Shown here: piece by piece, positions 35,877 through 44,335 of the stretch
Numbering within the stretch: the first letter of the stretch is position 1
Layout of the letters: each line of letters opens with the position of its first letter
From: Nocardia sp. NRRL S-836
Lineage (GTDB): Bacteria; Actinomycetota; Actinomycetes; Mycobacteriales; Pseudonocardiaceae
Direction: 5' to 3'
Length of the DNA stretch: 64,000 nt
Assembly: GCF_001279525.1 (NCBI RefSeq)
Contig: NZ_LGDY01000094.1
Coordinates: forward strand, 62,001 to 126,000
Translations under genes and position numbers: made by a program
Notes under the pieces: model-generated
What the model was told of the DNA's origin: nothing
What the model saw: the letters and a program-made list of their open reading frames with translations, nothing else
Database searches by the model: none

Positions 35877-37250
35877 TTAGGCGAAGACCGTACCGCCTGC
35901 CGAACCCGCCACGAACGGGTGGCAGGCCCGCACGAACCTGGCCACGGCGTCCGGATCACCGGCCGGGTGCGTGTGCAGGTACGAGGCGTGCACGCCGCCG
36001 GCCACGAACCCCTCGGCCACCGGCCGGGAGTCGACGCCGCGCCAGTGCCACGCGGGCGGCGCCGAGTGCGGTGTGGACAGCTGCGTGCGGTGGAACTCGT
36101 GGCCGGTCACCCGGCTGCCCGGCGCGTGCAGCGGCGAACCGGTGGCCGCCACGGCGTCGCGGTAGCCCAGGGTCAGCCTCGGCGTCATGACGCCGTCCGC
36201 GTCGAGCACGCCGCACATCTCGTGGCCGTCGAGCGACCGTGCGAGGTACAGCAGGCCGCCGCACTCGGCGTGCACCGGCGCGCCCGACCGGGCGAACCGC
36301 GCGATCGCCTCGCGCAGCGGCACGTTGGCGGACAACGCTTCCGCGTGCTGTTCGGGGAACCCGCCCGGCAGCACGAGCCCGGCCGTTCCCGCCGGGAGCC
36401 GTTCGTCGCGCAGCGGGTCGACGACGGCGACGGCGGCACCCGCGGCTCGCAGGACCTCGACGTGCTCGGCGTAGCCGAACGTGAACGCGGCCCCACCGGC
36501 CACCGCGACGACCGGTTCGTCGCGGACCGCCTCGACCTGGGGTTCCCACGGCGCCACAGCCATGGACGGCACCGAGGCCAGCGCGCGGACCGCGTCGAGG
36601 TCGACGTGCTGGGCCACCGCCGCCGCGATCGCGTCGACCGCGGCGACCGCCTCCGGACCGTGCTCGACTGCCGTCACGAGCCCGAGGTGCCGTGAGGGCA
36701 GGGAGAACTGCGGGTCGCGCGGCAGCACGCCGAGCACGTCGAGGCCGACCTCGTCGCACGCGGACCGCAGCACCTGCTCGTGCCGCTGCGACCCGACCTG
36801 GTTGAGGATCACGCCACCGAGCCGCACGGTCGGGTCGTAGCCGCGGAACCCGTGCAGCAACGCCGCCAGCGACCGGCTCTGTCCGCGCGCGTCGACCACG
36901 AACAGCACCGGAGCGCCGATCAGCTTCGCGACGTGCGCCGTCGAGCCGACGCCGGCGGTGTCGACGCGGCCGTCGAACAGGCCCATCACGCCCTCGACCA
37001 CGGCGATGTCGCAGCCCCTCGACCCGTGCGCGAACAACCCGGCGATGCGGTGTTCCCCGACGAGCACGGGGTCGAGGTTGCGGCCGGGCCGGCCGGTCGC
37101 GAGGCCGTGGTAGCCGGGGTCGATGTAGTCGGGCCCCACCTTGAACGGCGCGACCCGCGACCCGGCCCTGCGCAGCGCGGCCATCAGGCCGGTGGCCACC
37201 GTCGTCTTGCCGCTGCCCGAGGCGGGTGCGGCGACGACCAGCCGGTTCAC
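35877..37250 (-). CDS. cobB: Cobyrinate a,c-diamide synthase
   Basis: A 457-residue ATP- and glutamine-dependent amidotransferase that amidates the a and c side chains of cobyrinate or hydrogenobyrinate. The P-loop APASGSGKTTVATG is at residues about 7-20, followed by KVGPDYIDPGYH. The class I GATase-like C-terminal domain has VHAECGGLLYL (Cys about residue 330) and HEFHRTQ. GTG start overlaps cobO (GTGA); the frame's upstream extension over cobO is a shadow. Motifs are intact, unlike the neighbouring methyltransferases. Confidence 0.93.
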   Translation of the reverse strand: MNRLVVAAPASGSGKTTVATGLMAALRRAGSRVAPFKVGPDYIDPGYHGLATGRPGRNLDPVLVGEHRIAGLFAHGSRGCDIAVVEGVMGLFDGRVDTAGVGSTAHVAKLIGAPVLFVVDARGQSRSLAALLHGFRGYDPTVRLGGVILNQVGSQRHEQVLRSACDEVGLDVLGVLPRDPQFSLPSRHLGLVTAVEHGPEAVAAVDAIAAAVAQHVDLDAVRALASVPSMAVAPWEPQVEAVRDEPVVAVAGGAAFTFGYAEHVEVLRAAGAAVAVVDPLRDERLPAGTAGLVLPGGFPEQHAEALSANVPLREAIARFARSGAPVHAECGGLLYLARSLDGHEMCGVLDADGVMTPRLTLGYRDAVAATGSPLHAPGSRVTGHEFHRTQLSTPHSAPPAWHWRGVDSRPVAEGFVAGGVHASYLHTHPAGDPDAVARFVRACHPFVAGSAGGTVFA

Positions 37251-37861
37251 CACTCGATCCCCCGCTGGCCCTTCTGCCCGGCGTCCATGGGGTGCTTGAC
37301 CTTCGTCATCTCGGTCACCAGGTCGGCGGCGTCGAGCAGCCGCTGCGGCGCGTACCGGCCGGTGATCACCACGTGCTGGTGGCCGGGCCGGGTGAGCAGC
37401 GTGTCCACCACCTCGTCGACGTCGATCCAGCCCCAGTGCAGCGGGTAGGTGAACTCGTCGAGGACGTAGAAGCCGTGCCGTTCGGCCCGGAGCCGGCGCT
37501 GGATCTCCTTCCAGCCTTCGAGTGCGGCGGCGGAGTGGTCCTCCTCGGTGCCCTGCTTGCGCGACCAGGACCAGCCCTCGCCCATCTTGTGCCACTCGAC
37601 CGCGCCACCCGCGCCGGTCTGCTCGTGCAGGCGGCCGAGCGCCTTGAACGCGTTCTCCTCGCCGACCTTCCACTTGGCGGACTTCACGAACTGGAACACG
37701 CCGATGTCCCAGCCCTGGTTCCAGCCGCGCAGCGCCATGCCGAACGCCGCCGTCGACTTCCCCTTCATCTCACCGGTGTGCACCATCAGCAACGGCCGGT
37801 TGCGCCGCTGCCGCGTGGTGAGACCGTCCTTGGGCACCTCGGTGGGTTGTCCCTGTGGCAT
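37247..37861 (-). CDS. cobO: Cob(I)yrinic acid a,c-diamide adenosyltransferase
   Basis: A 204-residue CobA/BtuR/CobO-type ATP:corrinoid adenosyltransferase. The Walker A variant is VHTGEMKGKSTAAFGMALRG (about residues 27-46), then FVKSAKWKVGEENAF, and the C-terminal LDEFTYPLHWGWID and HVVITGRYAP are complete. ATG 12 bases after the chelatase stop. It attaches the adenosyl ligand to cobalt and can act in salvage as well as synthesis. Confidence 0.95.
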   Translation of the reverse strand: MPQGQPTEVPKDGLTTRQRRNRPLLMVHTGEMKGKSTAAFGMALRGWNQGWDIGVFQFVKSAKWKVGEENAFKALGRLHEQTGAGGAVEWHKMGEGWSWSRKQGTEEDHSAAALEGWKEIQRRLRAERHGFYVLDEFTYPLHWGWIDVDEVVDTLLTRPGHQHVVITGRYAPQRLLDAADLVTEMTKVKHPMDAGQKGQRGIEW

Positions 37862-37873
37862 TGGAGGTTCTCC

Positions 37874-39799
37874 TTATGCGGCGCGGACGACGCCGGCGAG
37901 GTGGTCGGCGCTGAGCTGGTCGAGCTTGACGCAGGTGCCCGCCAGCGCGTCGGCGATCTTCTGGGCGAGACCGAGCCGGACGTGGCCCTGTTCGCAGTCC
38001 ACGACCACGACGGCGGTCTGCGCCAGCAGCGTGGCCGCCTTCAGCGCGTCCTTGGACGGGTCGCCGCCGAGCCCGGACGACGTGGCCCGGCCGTCGGTCA
38101 GCAGCACCACGAGCGGGCGCTTGCGCGGGTCGCGCAACCGTTCGATCTCCAGCACCCGATGTGCCTTGAGCAGTCCGTCGGCGAGCGGCGTGCGGCCGCC
38201 GGTGCGCATCTTCTTGAGCCGGGTCGCGGCCGCGTCGACCGAGGTGGTCGGGGGCAGCGCGACCTCGGCCTGGTTGCCGCGGAACGTCACCACGCCCACC
38301 TTGTCGCGGCGCTGGTAGGCGTCGCGCAGCAACGAGATCACCGCGCCGCTGACCGCCGACATCCGCTTCTGCGCGGCCATCGAGCCCGAGGCGTCGACGA
38401 CGAACAGGACGAGGTTCGACTCCTTGCCCTCGCGGACGGCCTTGCGCAGGTCGCCCGGCACGAGCGTCAGCCCGGCGCCGGTGCGGCCGCGGTCGCGCTG
38501 GTGCGGTGCCGCGGCGGCGAGGGTGTCGGCGAGGTGCAGGCCGCTTCCGTCCACTGTGGACGACCGGACGACCCGGCCGGTGCGCGCCCGTGCCCGCGAA
38601 CGCTTGCCCGGCGCCCCTTCTCCGACGCCCGGCACCTCCAGCAGCCGTGCCTTGAAGGCGGGCGACGGCTCGGGTGCGGGCCGGTCGTTCGGCGCGTTCC
38701 CGTTGCCCTTCGGGCCTTCCTGCGGTTCCGGCAGCTCGCCACCGCCGGGCCCGTCGTCGTCGGGGCCGTCGGTCGGGTCGGGTTCCTGGTCTTCGGGCTC
38801 TTGGGCGTGCTCGGCGGCCTGCCGCATGGCGTCTTCGAGCTGCTGCTCCTCGATGCCGGGCTCGTCGAACGGGTCGCGCCGGCGCCGGTGCGGCAGTGCG
38901 AGCCGCACGGCGACCTCGACGTCGGACTCCTCGACCTCGGTGGCACCCCGCCAGGCCGCGTGCGCCGTGGCGGCACGGGCGACCACGAGGTCCGCGCGCA
39001 TGCCGTCGACCTCGAAGGCCGCGCAGACGGCGGCGATCCGGCGCAGCTCGGCGTCCGGGAGCGACACCGACGCCAGCGCGGCGCGGGCGTTGGTGATCTG
39101 CTGCTTGAGCCGGGCGTCCTCGTCGGCCCACCGGCCGGCGAACGTCTCCGGGTCGGCCTCGTAGGCGAGCCTGCGGCGGATCACCTCGGTGCGCACGGCC
39201 ACGTCCCGTGCCGCCTTGACCATGACGGTGAGGCCGAACCGGTCCAGCAGCTGCGGCCGCAGCTCGCCCTCCTCGGGGTTCATCGTGCCCACGAGCAGGA
39301 ACTGCGCCGGGTGCGACACCGACACGCCCTCGCGCTCCACGTGCGCCCGCCCCATCGCCGCCGCGTCGAGCAGCAGGTCGACCAGGTGGTCGTGCAGGAG
39401 GTTGACCTCGTCCACGTACAGCACGCCGCGGTGCGCCGCCGCGAGCAGACCGGGCTGGAACGCCCGGACGCCCTCGGTCAGCGCCTTCTCCAGGTCGAGC
39501 GACCCGACCAGCCGGTCCTCGGTCGCGCCGACGGGCAGCTCGACCAGCCGGGCCGGCCTGCGCTCGCTGCCGTCGTGCGGTGCGTCGGGGCAGTCCGTGC
39601 TGCCGGGCACGCAGCCGAAGCGGCAGCCCCGTGACACGTCGAGCTCGGGCAGCAGGGCGGCGAGGGCACGCACGATGGTCGACTTCGCGGTCCCCTTCTC
39701 GCCGCGCACGAGCACGCCGCCGATTCCGGGGTGCACGGCGTTCAACAGCAGGGCCAGCCGGAGGTCGTCGTGTCCGACGACGGCCGAAAAGGGGAACAT
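37874..39799 (-). CDS. Fused ChlI/ChlD-type AAA+ chelatase subunit (cobalt/magnesium chelatase family)
   Basis: A 641-residue fusion of an AAA+ ATPase and a von Willebrand A domain, the partner subunits of CobN-type cobaltochelatase in many actinobacteria. Walker A is [16 protein letters not shown], Walker [12 protein letters not shown], sensor region [20 protein letters not shown]. An acidic/Pro-rich linker spans about residues 300-400, and the MIDAS motif is [11 protein letters not shown] (about residue 467). ATG at 39799 is the first start after the riboswitch. No cobN is present in this window. Confidence 0.9.
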   Translation of the reverse strand: MFPFSAVVGHDDLRLALLLNAVHPGIGGVLVRGEKGTAKSTIVRALAALLPELDVSRGCRFGCVPGSTDCPDAPHDGSERRPARLVELPVGATEDRLVGSLDLEKALTEGVRAFQPGLLAAAHRGVLYVDEVNLLHDHLVDLLLDAAAMGRAHVEREGVSVSHPAQFLLVGTMNPEEGELRPQLLDRFGLTVMVKAARDVAVRTEVIRRRLAYEADPETFAGRWADEDARLKQQITNARAALASVSLPDAELRRIAAVCAAFEVDGMRADLVVARAATAHAAWRGATEVEESDVEVAVRLALPHRRRRDPFDEPGIEEQQLEDAMRQAAEHAQEPEDQEPDPTDGPDDDGPGGGELPEPQEGPKGNGNAPNDRPAPEPSPAFKARLLEVPGVGEGAPGKRSRARARTGRVVRSSTVDGSGLHLADTLAAAAPHQRDRGRTGAGLTLVPGDLRKAVREGKESNLVLFVVDASGSMAAQKRMSAVSGAVISLLRDAYQRRDKVGVVTFRGNQAEVALPPTTSVDAAATRLKKMRTGGRTPLADGLLKAHRVLEIERLRDPRKRPLVVLLTDGRATSSGLGGDPSKDALKAATLLAQTAVVVVDCEQGHVRLGLAQKIADALAGTCVKLDQLSADHLAGVVRAA

Positions 39800-39844
39800 G
39801 CTCCAGGGAGTCCTTCCTCGGGTGTCCACGCCCGGGTCCGGTCG

Positions 39845-39945
39845 AGTAAGAGGGGGACGAGTTCCTGACTTCCGACACGCGGTCGGTCACAGTCGCGGGA
39901 CGGCGCCGGAGTCACACCGGCTTCCTCGCACTCCCCTCACAGCCC
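39845..39945 (-). promoter_or_regulatory. Cobalamin (B12) riboswitch
   Basis: On the minus strand the sequence reads GGAAGCCGGTGTGACTCCGG, then the B12 box GCCGTCCCGCGACTGTGA (about 39886-39904), then GTCGGAAGTCAGGAACTC (about 39858-39875), the conserved elements of AdoCbl riboswitches in correct order. It ends about 50 bases before the chelatase ATG, so it should repress chlI/D-cobO-cobB-cobM-cbiT-cbiG when cobalamin is plentiful. A separate terminator hairpin is not obvious, which favours translational control. Confidence 0.9.
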
Positions 39946-39986
39946 CGGCATCGTCGCACTTCGCCGGGTGTGGTCCAACCCCGCCC

Positions 39987-41102
39987 TCAGGTGGCCTTCA
40001 CGACAGGGCGCTCCCCCACCGCGCTGACCACGACGATCACCAGCGTGATCGCGACACCGAGGAGGACGGCCACTGAGGCGTTGAACACCTCCACCGCCAC
40101 CGCGGAGACACCGGCGGACGTGCTGTACCCGACCCCGGCCGCCGCGTACATCAGCGAGTACGCGGGCGCGTGGGCGTAGGAGGGCAAGCGTTCGCGCAGG
40201 GTGAGGCTGCGCGACACCATCGCACCGGACTGGAACAGGCCGGCGACGAGCAGACCGGCCGCGATGCCGGCCACCCCCGGCAGGAACACCGTCAGCGCGA
40301 TCGAGCAGGACATGCAGACCAGCAGCACCAGGCACTGCGCCCGCAACGAACCGGGCCAGGTGCGCAGGCCGTACAGCAGCGCGCCACCCGCGCAGGCCAG
40401 GGCGAACCACGCGAGGAGCGGTCCCGCCCAGCCGACCGGGATCCGCCGCTGCTCCAGCATCGCGGGCAGCATCAGCTCGATGGCGGCGAACAGGGCGTTC
40501 GCGGCGGTGCTGGTGAGGTAGATCGGCCAGGCCCGCCACAGCGAGCGGCTGATCGGGGCGGTGACCGGTTCCGGCGCGGGCAGCCACCGCAGCACGACCG
40601 CGCCCGCCACGAACAGCACCGTCGCGACCAGCAACGGCACCCCCGGGTGCACCTGGAGCGCGAGGAACACCACCAGCGCGGGTGCCCCGGCCCAGATGAC
40701 CTGCGACAACACCGCTTCCGCGCTCAGCGCCCGTGCCGCCTTCTCCTCCGGCACGAGCGAGGTGAGGATCGCGCGGGTGCCTCCGGGGGCGGCGGCCGGT
40801 GCGGCACCGGCCACGAACACGACCGCGAGCAGCAGCGGCCCGTGGACGAACGGCAGCACCGCGAACGCCAGTGCCGCGACGACCATCCCGGCGGGCAGCT
40901 GCCTGCGCGACCGGCCGAGCCGCGCACCGAGCACCGCGGACCCGGCGATCTCGCCGACGACGTACACCGCGGCCGCCGCGGCGCCGAGCACGTACCCGCC
41001 GGGTGTCGAGCGGCCGAGGAACACCAGCGCCAGCGGGGCCATCGCGACCGGCATCCGGCTGCCGACGGCGACCAGTCCCCACAGCCGGAGGGCACGGCTC
41101 AC
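39987..41102 (-). CDS. MFS transporter
   Basis: A 371-residue membrane protein with 11-12 hydrophobic segments in two halves, for example LLLAVVFVAGAAPAAAPGGT and AGIAAGLLVAGLFQSGAMVS. Loops such as GARLGRSRRQLP after helix 2 match the MFS signature. GTG at 41102 overlaps the threonine aldolase stop (GTGA), so the two are coupled. It lies immediately upstream of the riboswitch, but its transcript ends before it. The substrate is unknown; amino-acid or drug export is possible. Confidence 0.83.
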   Translation of the reverse strand: MSRALRLWGLVAVGSRMPVAMAPLALVFLGRSTPGGYVLGAAAAAVYVVGEIAGSAVLGARLGRSRRQLPAGMVVAALAFAVLPFVHGPLLLAVVFVAGAAPAAAPGGTRAILTSLVPEEKAARALSAEAVLSQVIWAGAPALVVFLALQVHPGVPLLVATVLFVAGAVVLRWLPAPEPVTAPISRSLWRAWPIYLTSTAANALFAAIELMLPAMLEQRRIPVGWAGPLLAWFALACAGGALLYGLRTWPGSLRAQCLVLLVCMSCSIALTVFLPGVAGIAAGLLVAGLFQSGAMVSRSLTLRERLPSYAHAPAYSLMYAAAGVGYSTSAGVSAVAVEVFNASVAVLLGVAITLVIVVVSAVGERPVVKAT

Positions 41103-42058
41103 AGCAGGCCCTGGAAGTGCTGCCAGGCCTCCCGCACCTCCTCCGGCGTCCACTCCAGCGCGGGTCCGGCGATCGTGACCTCGGTCTTCGCGACCGTGCC
41201 CGCACGCCAGAACCGGCCGAGGAACCTGCCGCTCAGCTCGCTCAGCCGGGCCGGGTCACCCGGCAGGTGCAGCGCGAACTGGTGCGTGTGCGGTTCCGGC
41301 AGCCCCATCGCCCCGGCCACGACCTTGGCGTGCTCGACGTACGCACCCAGGCGTGGCAGGACCGTGTCGAGCCCGTGCAGCGCCGACACCGCCGCCGGCC
41401 ACTGCTGGAACAGCATGCCGCCGTAGCGGTGCCGCCACACCCGTGCCTGCTGCACGAAGTCGGCGGACCCGGCGAGCGCCGCACCGGAGATGCCCTCCAG
41501 CGACTTGTAGAACGACACGTAGACCGAGTCGAACAGCCCGGCGATCTCGTCCAGCGGCTTGCCCAGCCCGTGCACGCTCTCCCACAGCCGCGCGCCGTCC
41601 AGGTGCACGACCGCGTCCCGGTCGCGGGCGGCGTCGACGGTGGCCACCAGGTCGTCCCACGACGGCAGCACGAACCCGGCCTCGCGGTCGGGCACCTCCA
41701 GCAGCAGCGTCCCGAACGGCTCCGGGCACGACGCGACCTCGTCGTCGCCGACCCGGACCGGCCGCAGCCCCGTCAGCACGGTCAGCGCGTCGTCCTCGTG
41801 GTGCAGCGGGTGCGCCTGCGGGTGCATGGCCACGATCGGGTTGTGCGTGCGGTCGGCCCAGCACCGCAGCGCGATCTGCTGGGCCATCGTCCCCGTCGGC
41901 ACGAACAGCGCCGCCTCGGTGCCCAGCAGCCGGGCCACCCGCGTCTCCAGCTCGCCGACCGGCCCGCCATCGCCGTAGCGGTCCGGGTCGACGTCCGGCA
42001 CCGGGCCGAGCATCTCCAGCAGCGTCTTCTTGCGGACTCCCGAGAGCTGGCGGTTCAT
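41099..42058 (-). CDS. Threonine aldolase / beta-eliminating lyase family protein
   Basis: A 319-residue fold-type I PLP enzyme. The N-terminus has the ARLLGTEAALFVPTGTMAQQ glycine/threonine cofactor loop, VHLDGARLWES supplies the PLP-binding Asp, and VYVSFYKSLEGISGA carries the Schiff-base Lys (about residue 193). Members cleave threonine or allo-threonine to glycine and acetaldehyde. ATG at 42058 (MNRQLSGVRKK) was chosen; an upstream GTG adds six residues. It is coupled to an exporter, which could handle a product or related amino acid. Confidence 0.88.
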   Translation of the reverse strand: MNRQLSGVRKKTLLEMLGPVPDVDPDRYGDGGPVGELETRVARLLGTEAALFVPTGTMAQQIALRCWADRTHNPIVAMHPQAHPLHHEDDALTVLTGLRPVRVGDDEVASCPEPFGTLLLEVPDREAGFVLPSWDDLVATVDAARDRDAVVHLDGARLWESVHGLGKPLDEIAGLFDSVYVSFYKSLEGISGAALAGSADFVQQARVWRHRYGGMLFQQWPAAVSALHGLDTVLPRLGAYVEHAKVVAGAMGLPEPHTHQFALHLPGDPARLSELSGRFLGRFWRAGTVAKTEVTIAGPALEWTPEEVREAWQHFQGLL

Positions 42059-42068
42059 CACACCGGCA

Positions 42069-42386
42069 TCAAACACCGGCCGCGAGCGACTCCGCGAGCG
42101 AGATAACGCCCGCCCTGACCTCGGCCGCGGTCATGCCCTGGCCGAGCAGGAACGCGATGTGCTCGCCGCGCAGCACGGCCAGCAGCGCGTGGGCCTTGAA
42201 GACCGTCCCGACGTGCTCGGTGAGCCGGTCGACGGTGATCTGGAAGTTGCCCTCGCAACCGCGGGCGCCGGTGCGTTCGGCGGCGATCACCAGCGGCAGG
42301 TTGGCGAGGACGTGGTCGAAGAGCGTGCCGGCGAACTCGGCGACGTCGTCGACCGAGACGTCCTCGATGCCGCGCTCCGGTAGCAA
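42069..42386 (-). CDS. Small conserved-looking protein, unknown function
   Basis: A 105-residue soluble protein in good coding frame: LPERGIEDVSVDDVAEFAGT, then LTEHVGTVFKAHALLAVLRG and an amphipathic C-terminal helix. No family is recognised. The only start near the coding region is a TTG at 42386, 34 bases from the divergent oxidoreductase ATG; there is no ATG or GTG in frame. It ends 10 bases before the threonine aldolase start, so it is probably in that transcript. Confidence 0.6.
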   Translation of the reverse strand: MLPERGIEDVSVDDVAEFAGTLFDHVLANLPLVIAAERTGARGCEGNFQITVDRLTEHVGTVFKAHALLAVLRGEHIAFLLGQGMTAAEVRAGVISLAESLAAGV

Positions 42387-42419
42387 CCGGACCGATGATC
42401 CGCTTGCGGGAGGAAGATC

Positions 42420-43253
42420 ATGAAGGCAGTGCGGTTCCACGAGTTCGGCGGGCCCGAGGTGCTGCGGGTGGAGGAGGTGCCCGACCCGGTCGGTGACACC
42501 CTGGTCGACGTCACCGCGATCGGCCTGAACCACGGCGAGACGGTGATCAGGAGCGGCCGGGGCCGCGAGCTGTTCCCCTGGTACCCCGGGCCGGCGCTGC
42601 CGGCCACCATCGGCACCGAGGTCATCGGCACGACCGCGGACGGCCGCCGGGTCATGGGTTTCCCGCGCGACGGCGGCTACGCGACGAAGGCCGTGGTCGA
42701 GCACCCGGTCGAGGTGCCGGACGACGTGAGCGACCACGCCGCGCTCGCCCTGCTCCTGCAGGGCACCACCGCCGTCGCCGCCATGCGGGCGGCGCGGGTG
42801 CGGCCGGGCGACCGCGTGCTGGTCGAGGCGGCGGCCGGTGGTGTGGGCACCCTGCTGGTCCAGCTGGCACACCGGGCGGAGGCCACCGTGCTGGCCGCGT
42901 CCAGCAAGGGTGGCATCGGCTACGACTGGGACGGCCTGGAGCCGGTGGACGTGGTGTTCGAGTCGATCGGCGGCGACGTCGGCCGCAGGGCGTTCGAGCT
43001 GCTCAGGGACGGTGTCGGCCGGATGGTCGTGTTCGGCTTCGCGAGCGGGCAGGCCCTCGACGTCACGGCGAGCGACATCTTCCGCAAGGGGGTCGGCGTG
43101 CTGGGCCTGCCGCGGGACGTCTCACCGCTGGAGGCCCTCGGCCTGGGCCTCGAACCGGTGGTGGGCGACGTCTACACCCTCGACGCCATCGCCGAGGCGC
43201 ACAGGGCACTGGAGTCCCGGACGACGACGGGCAAGCTCATCGCGCGACCGTGA
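42420..43253 (+). CDS. Zinc-independent quinone oxidoreductase-type MDR alcohol dehydrogenase
   Basis: A 277-residue medium-chain reductase. It starts MKAVRFHEFGGPEVLRVEEV, the classic quinone-oxidoreductase N-terminus; the NADPH loop is VLVEAAAGGVGTLLVQLAHR (about residues 138-157). It is shorter than the usual 320 because the substrate-domain insert is reduced. Zinc ligands are absent. A good site, GGGAGGAAGATC, precedes the ATG. Its stop overlaps the end of the convergent P450 gene by 17 bases. Confidence 0.88.
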   Translation: MKAVRFHEFGGPEVLRVEEVPDPVGDTLVDVTAIGLNHGETVIRSGRGRELFPWYPGPALPATIGTEVIGTTADGRRVMGFPRDGGYATKAVVEHPVEVPDDVSDHAALALLLQGTTAVAAMRAARVRPGDRVLVEAAAGGVGTLLVQLAHRAEATVLAASSKGGIGYDWDGLEPVDVVFESIGGDVGRRAFELLRDGVGRMVVFGFASGQALDVTASDIFRKGVGVLGLPRDVSPLEALGLGLEPVVGDVYTLDAIAEAHRALESRTTTGKLIARP

Positions 43254-44307
43254 CCGACTTCGGCGCGCGGAACGACAGCAGGGTCAGCCACTCCGGTTCG
43301 TCGCCGGCGAGCCGGAGTGAGGGCTCCCGCTCGGCCACGGTCCGCAGCACCACCGCCGCCTCCAGCCGGGCCAGCCCCGCGCCGAGGCAGAAGTGCCGGC
43401 CGTAGCCGAACGCCAGGTGCTTCGGGTCGTTCTCCTTGCCGCTCAACAACAACACGAGCTCCGCACCGGCCGGAACGCGCACACCGGACAGCACGACCTC
43501 ACGCGCCGTGAGCCGCCGCCACGTCACCACGGGCGTCTCGGTCCGCAGCACGTCCTCCACGAACGCCTCCGCCACCCCCGGCAGCGGCAGCCGCTCCCAC
43601 AGCTCGCGGTCCCGCAACGCCCGCCGCAACGCCGTGGACAGCAGCTGGGTCGTGGTCTCCTGGCCGGCGATCAGCAGGAAGTAGCAGAGTCCGGCGGAGT
43701 CCTCCGCAGACACACCGGCGTCGGCCAGCGCGCGGAACAGCACGCCCTCACGGGCCTCGTACCGCTTGACCAGCCACTGGTGGAACGCGCCGACGTCGTC
43801 GACCAGCTCCAGCTGCCGCTCCGTGGTGATGTCGCCCCAGAAGAACTCCAGCGACCCCGTGCTCCACCGCTTGAGCGTCGGGATGTCCACGTCCTCCAGC
43901 CCGAGGAGGTCCATCAGCACGATCGCCGGCAGGTCCCAGGCCAGCGACGCCACGAGATCTGAGCCACCCAGCCGTTCCAGAGCGAGAGCGCGGATGCGAG
44001 GCTCCGCAGCGGCGACCCGAGCCGGTGTGAAGAACGACGCGACCAGCCGCCGCAGCTCAGCGTGCGACGCGGATCCGTTGTTCGCGAGCGTCGGCGGGAG
44101 CGAGAACCGGGCCCTGACCAGGGCGCGCAGCGCGGCAGGCGCGACCGGCGTGACGGCGGTCAGGGCGTTGTCCGGCAGGTAGGTCATCGGGTCGGCGAGC
44201 ACCGCGCGCACGTCGGCGTAGGACGACACCACCCAGCGGCCGTCGCAGAACTGGACCGGTGCGGTCAGCTCGGCGCGCGTGAAGGTGAACAGGTCCACGA
44301 GCGGCAC
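43237..44307 (-). CDS. Cytochrome P450, atypical and short
   Basis: A 356-residue P450. The heme loop is FGYGRHFCLGAG (Cys about residue 305), and the I-helix is LLIAGQETTTQLL. Two features are odd. The K-helix motif ExxR reads VEDVLR, so the position normally Glu before xxR is Asp (DVLR). The stretch between PAGAELVLLLSG and HLAFGYG is about 15 residues shorter than normal, removing the PDRF/meander segment. The N-terminus is also short. GTG start; divergent from the BioF-like gene across 28 bases, so they may share a promoter region. The substrate is unknown. Confidence 0.85.
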   Translation of the reverse strand: MPLVDLFTFTRAELTAPVQFCDGRWVVSSYADVRAVLADPMTYLPDNALTAVTPVAPAALRALVRARFSLPPTLANNGSASHAELRRLVASFFTPARVAAAEPRIRALALERLGGSDLVASLAWDLPAIVLMDLLGLEDVDIPTLKRWSTGSLEFFWGDITTERQLELVDDVGAFHQWLVKRYEAREGVLFRALADAGVSAEDSAGLCYFLLIAGQETTTQLLSTALRRALRDRELWERLPLPGVAEAFVEDVLRTETPVVTWRRLTAREVVLSGVRVPAGAELVLLLSGKENDPKHLAFGYGRHFCLGAGLARLEAAVVLRTVAEREPSLRLAGDEPEWLTLLSFRAPKSVTVAR

Positions 44308-44335
44308 GCTAGTCGGCGGATGGGAGACTCAGGCG

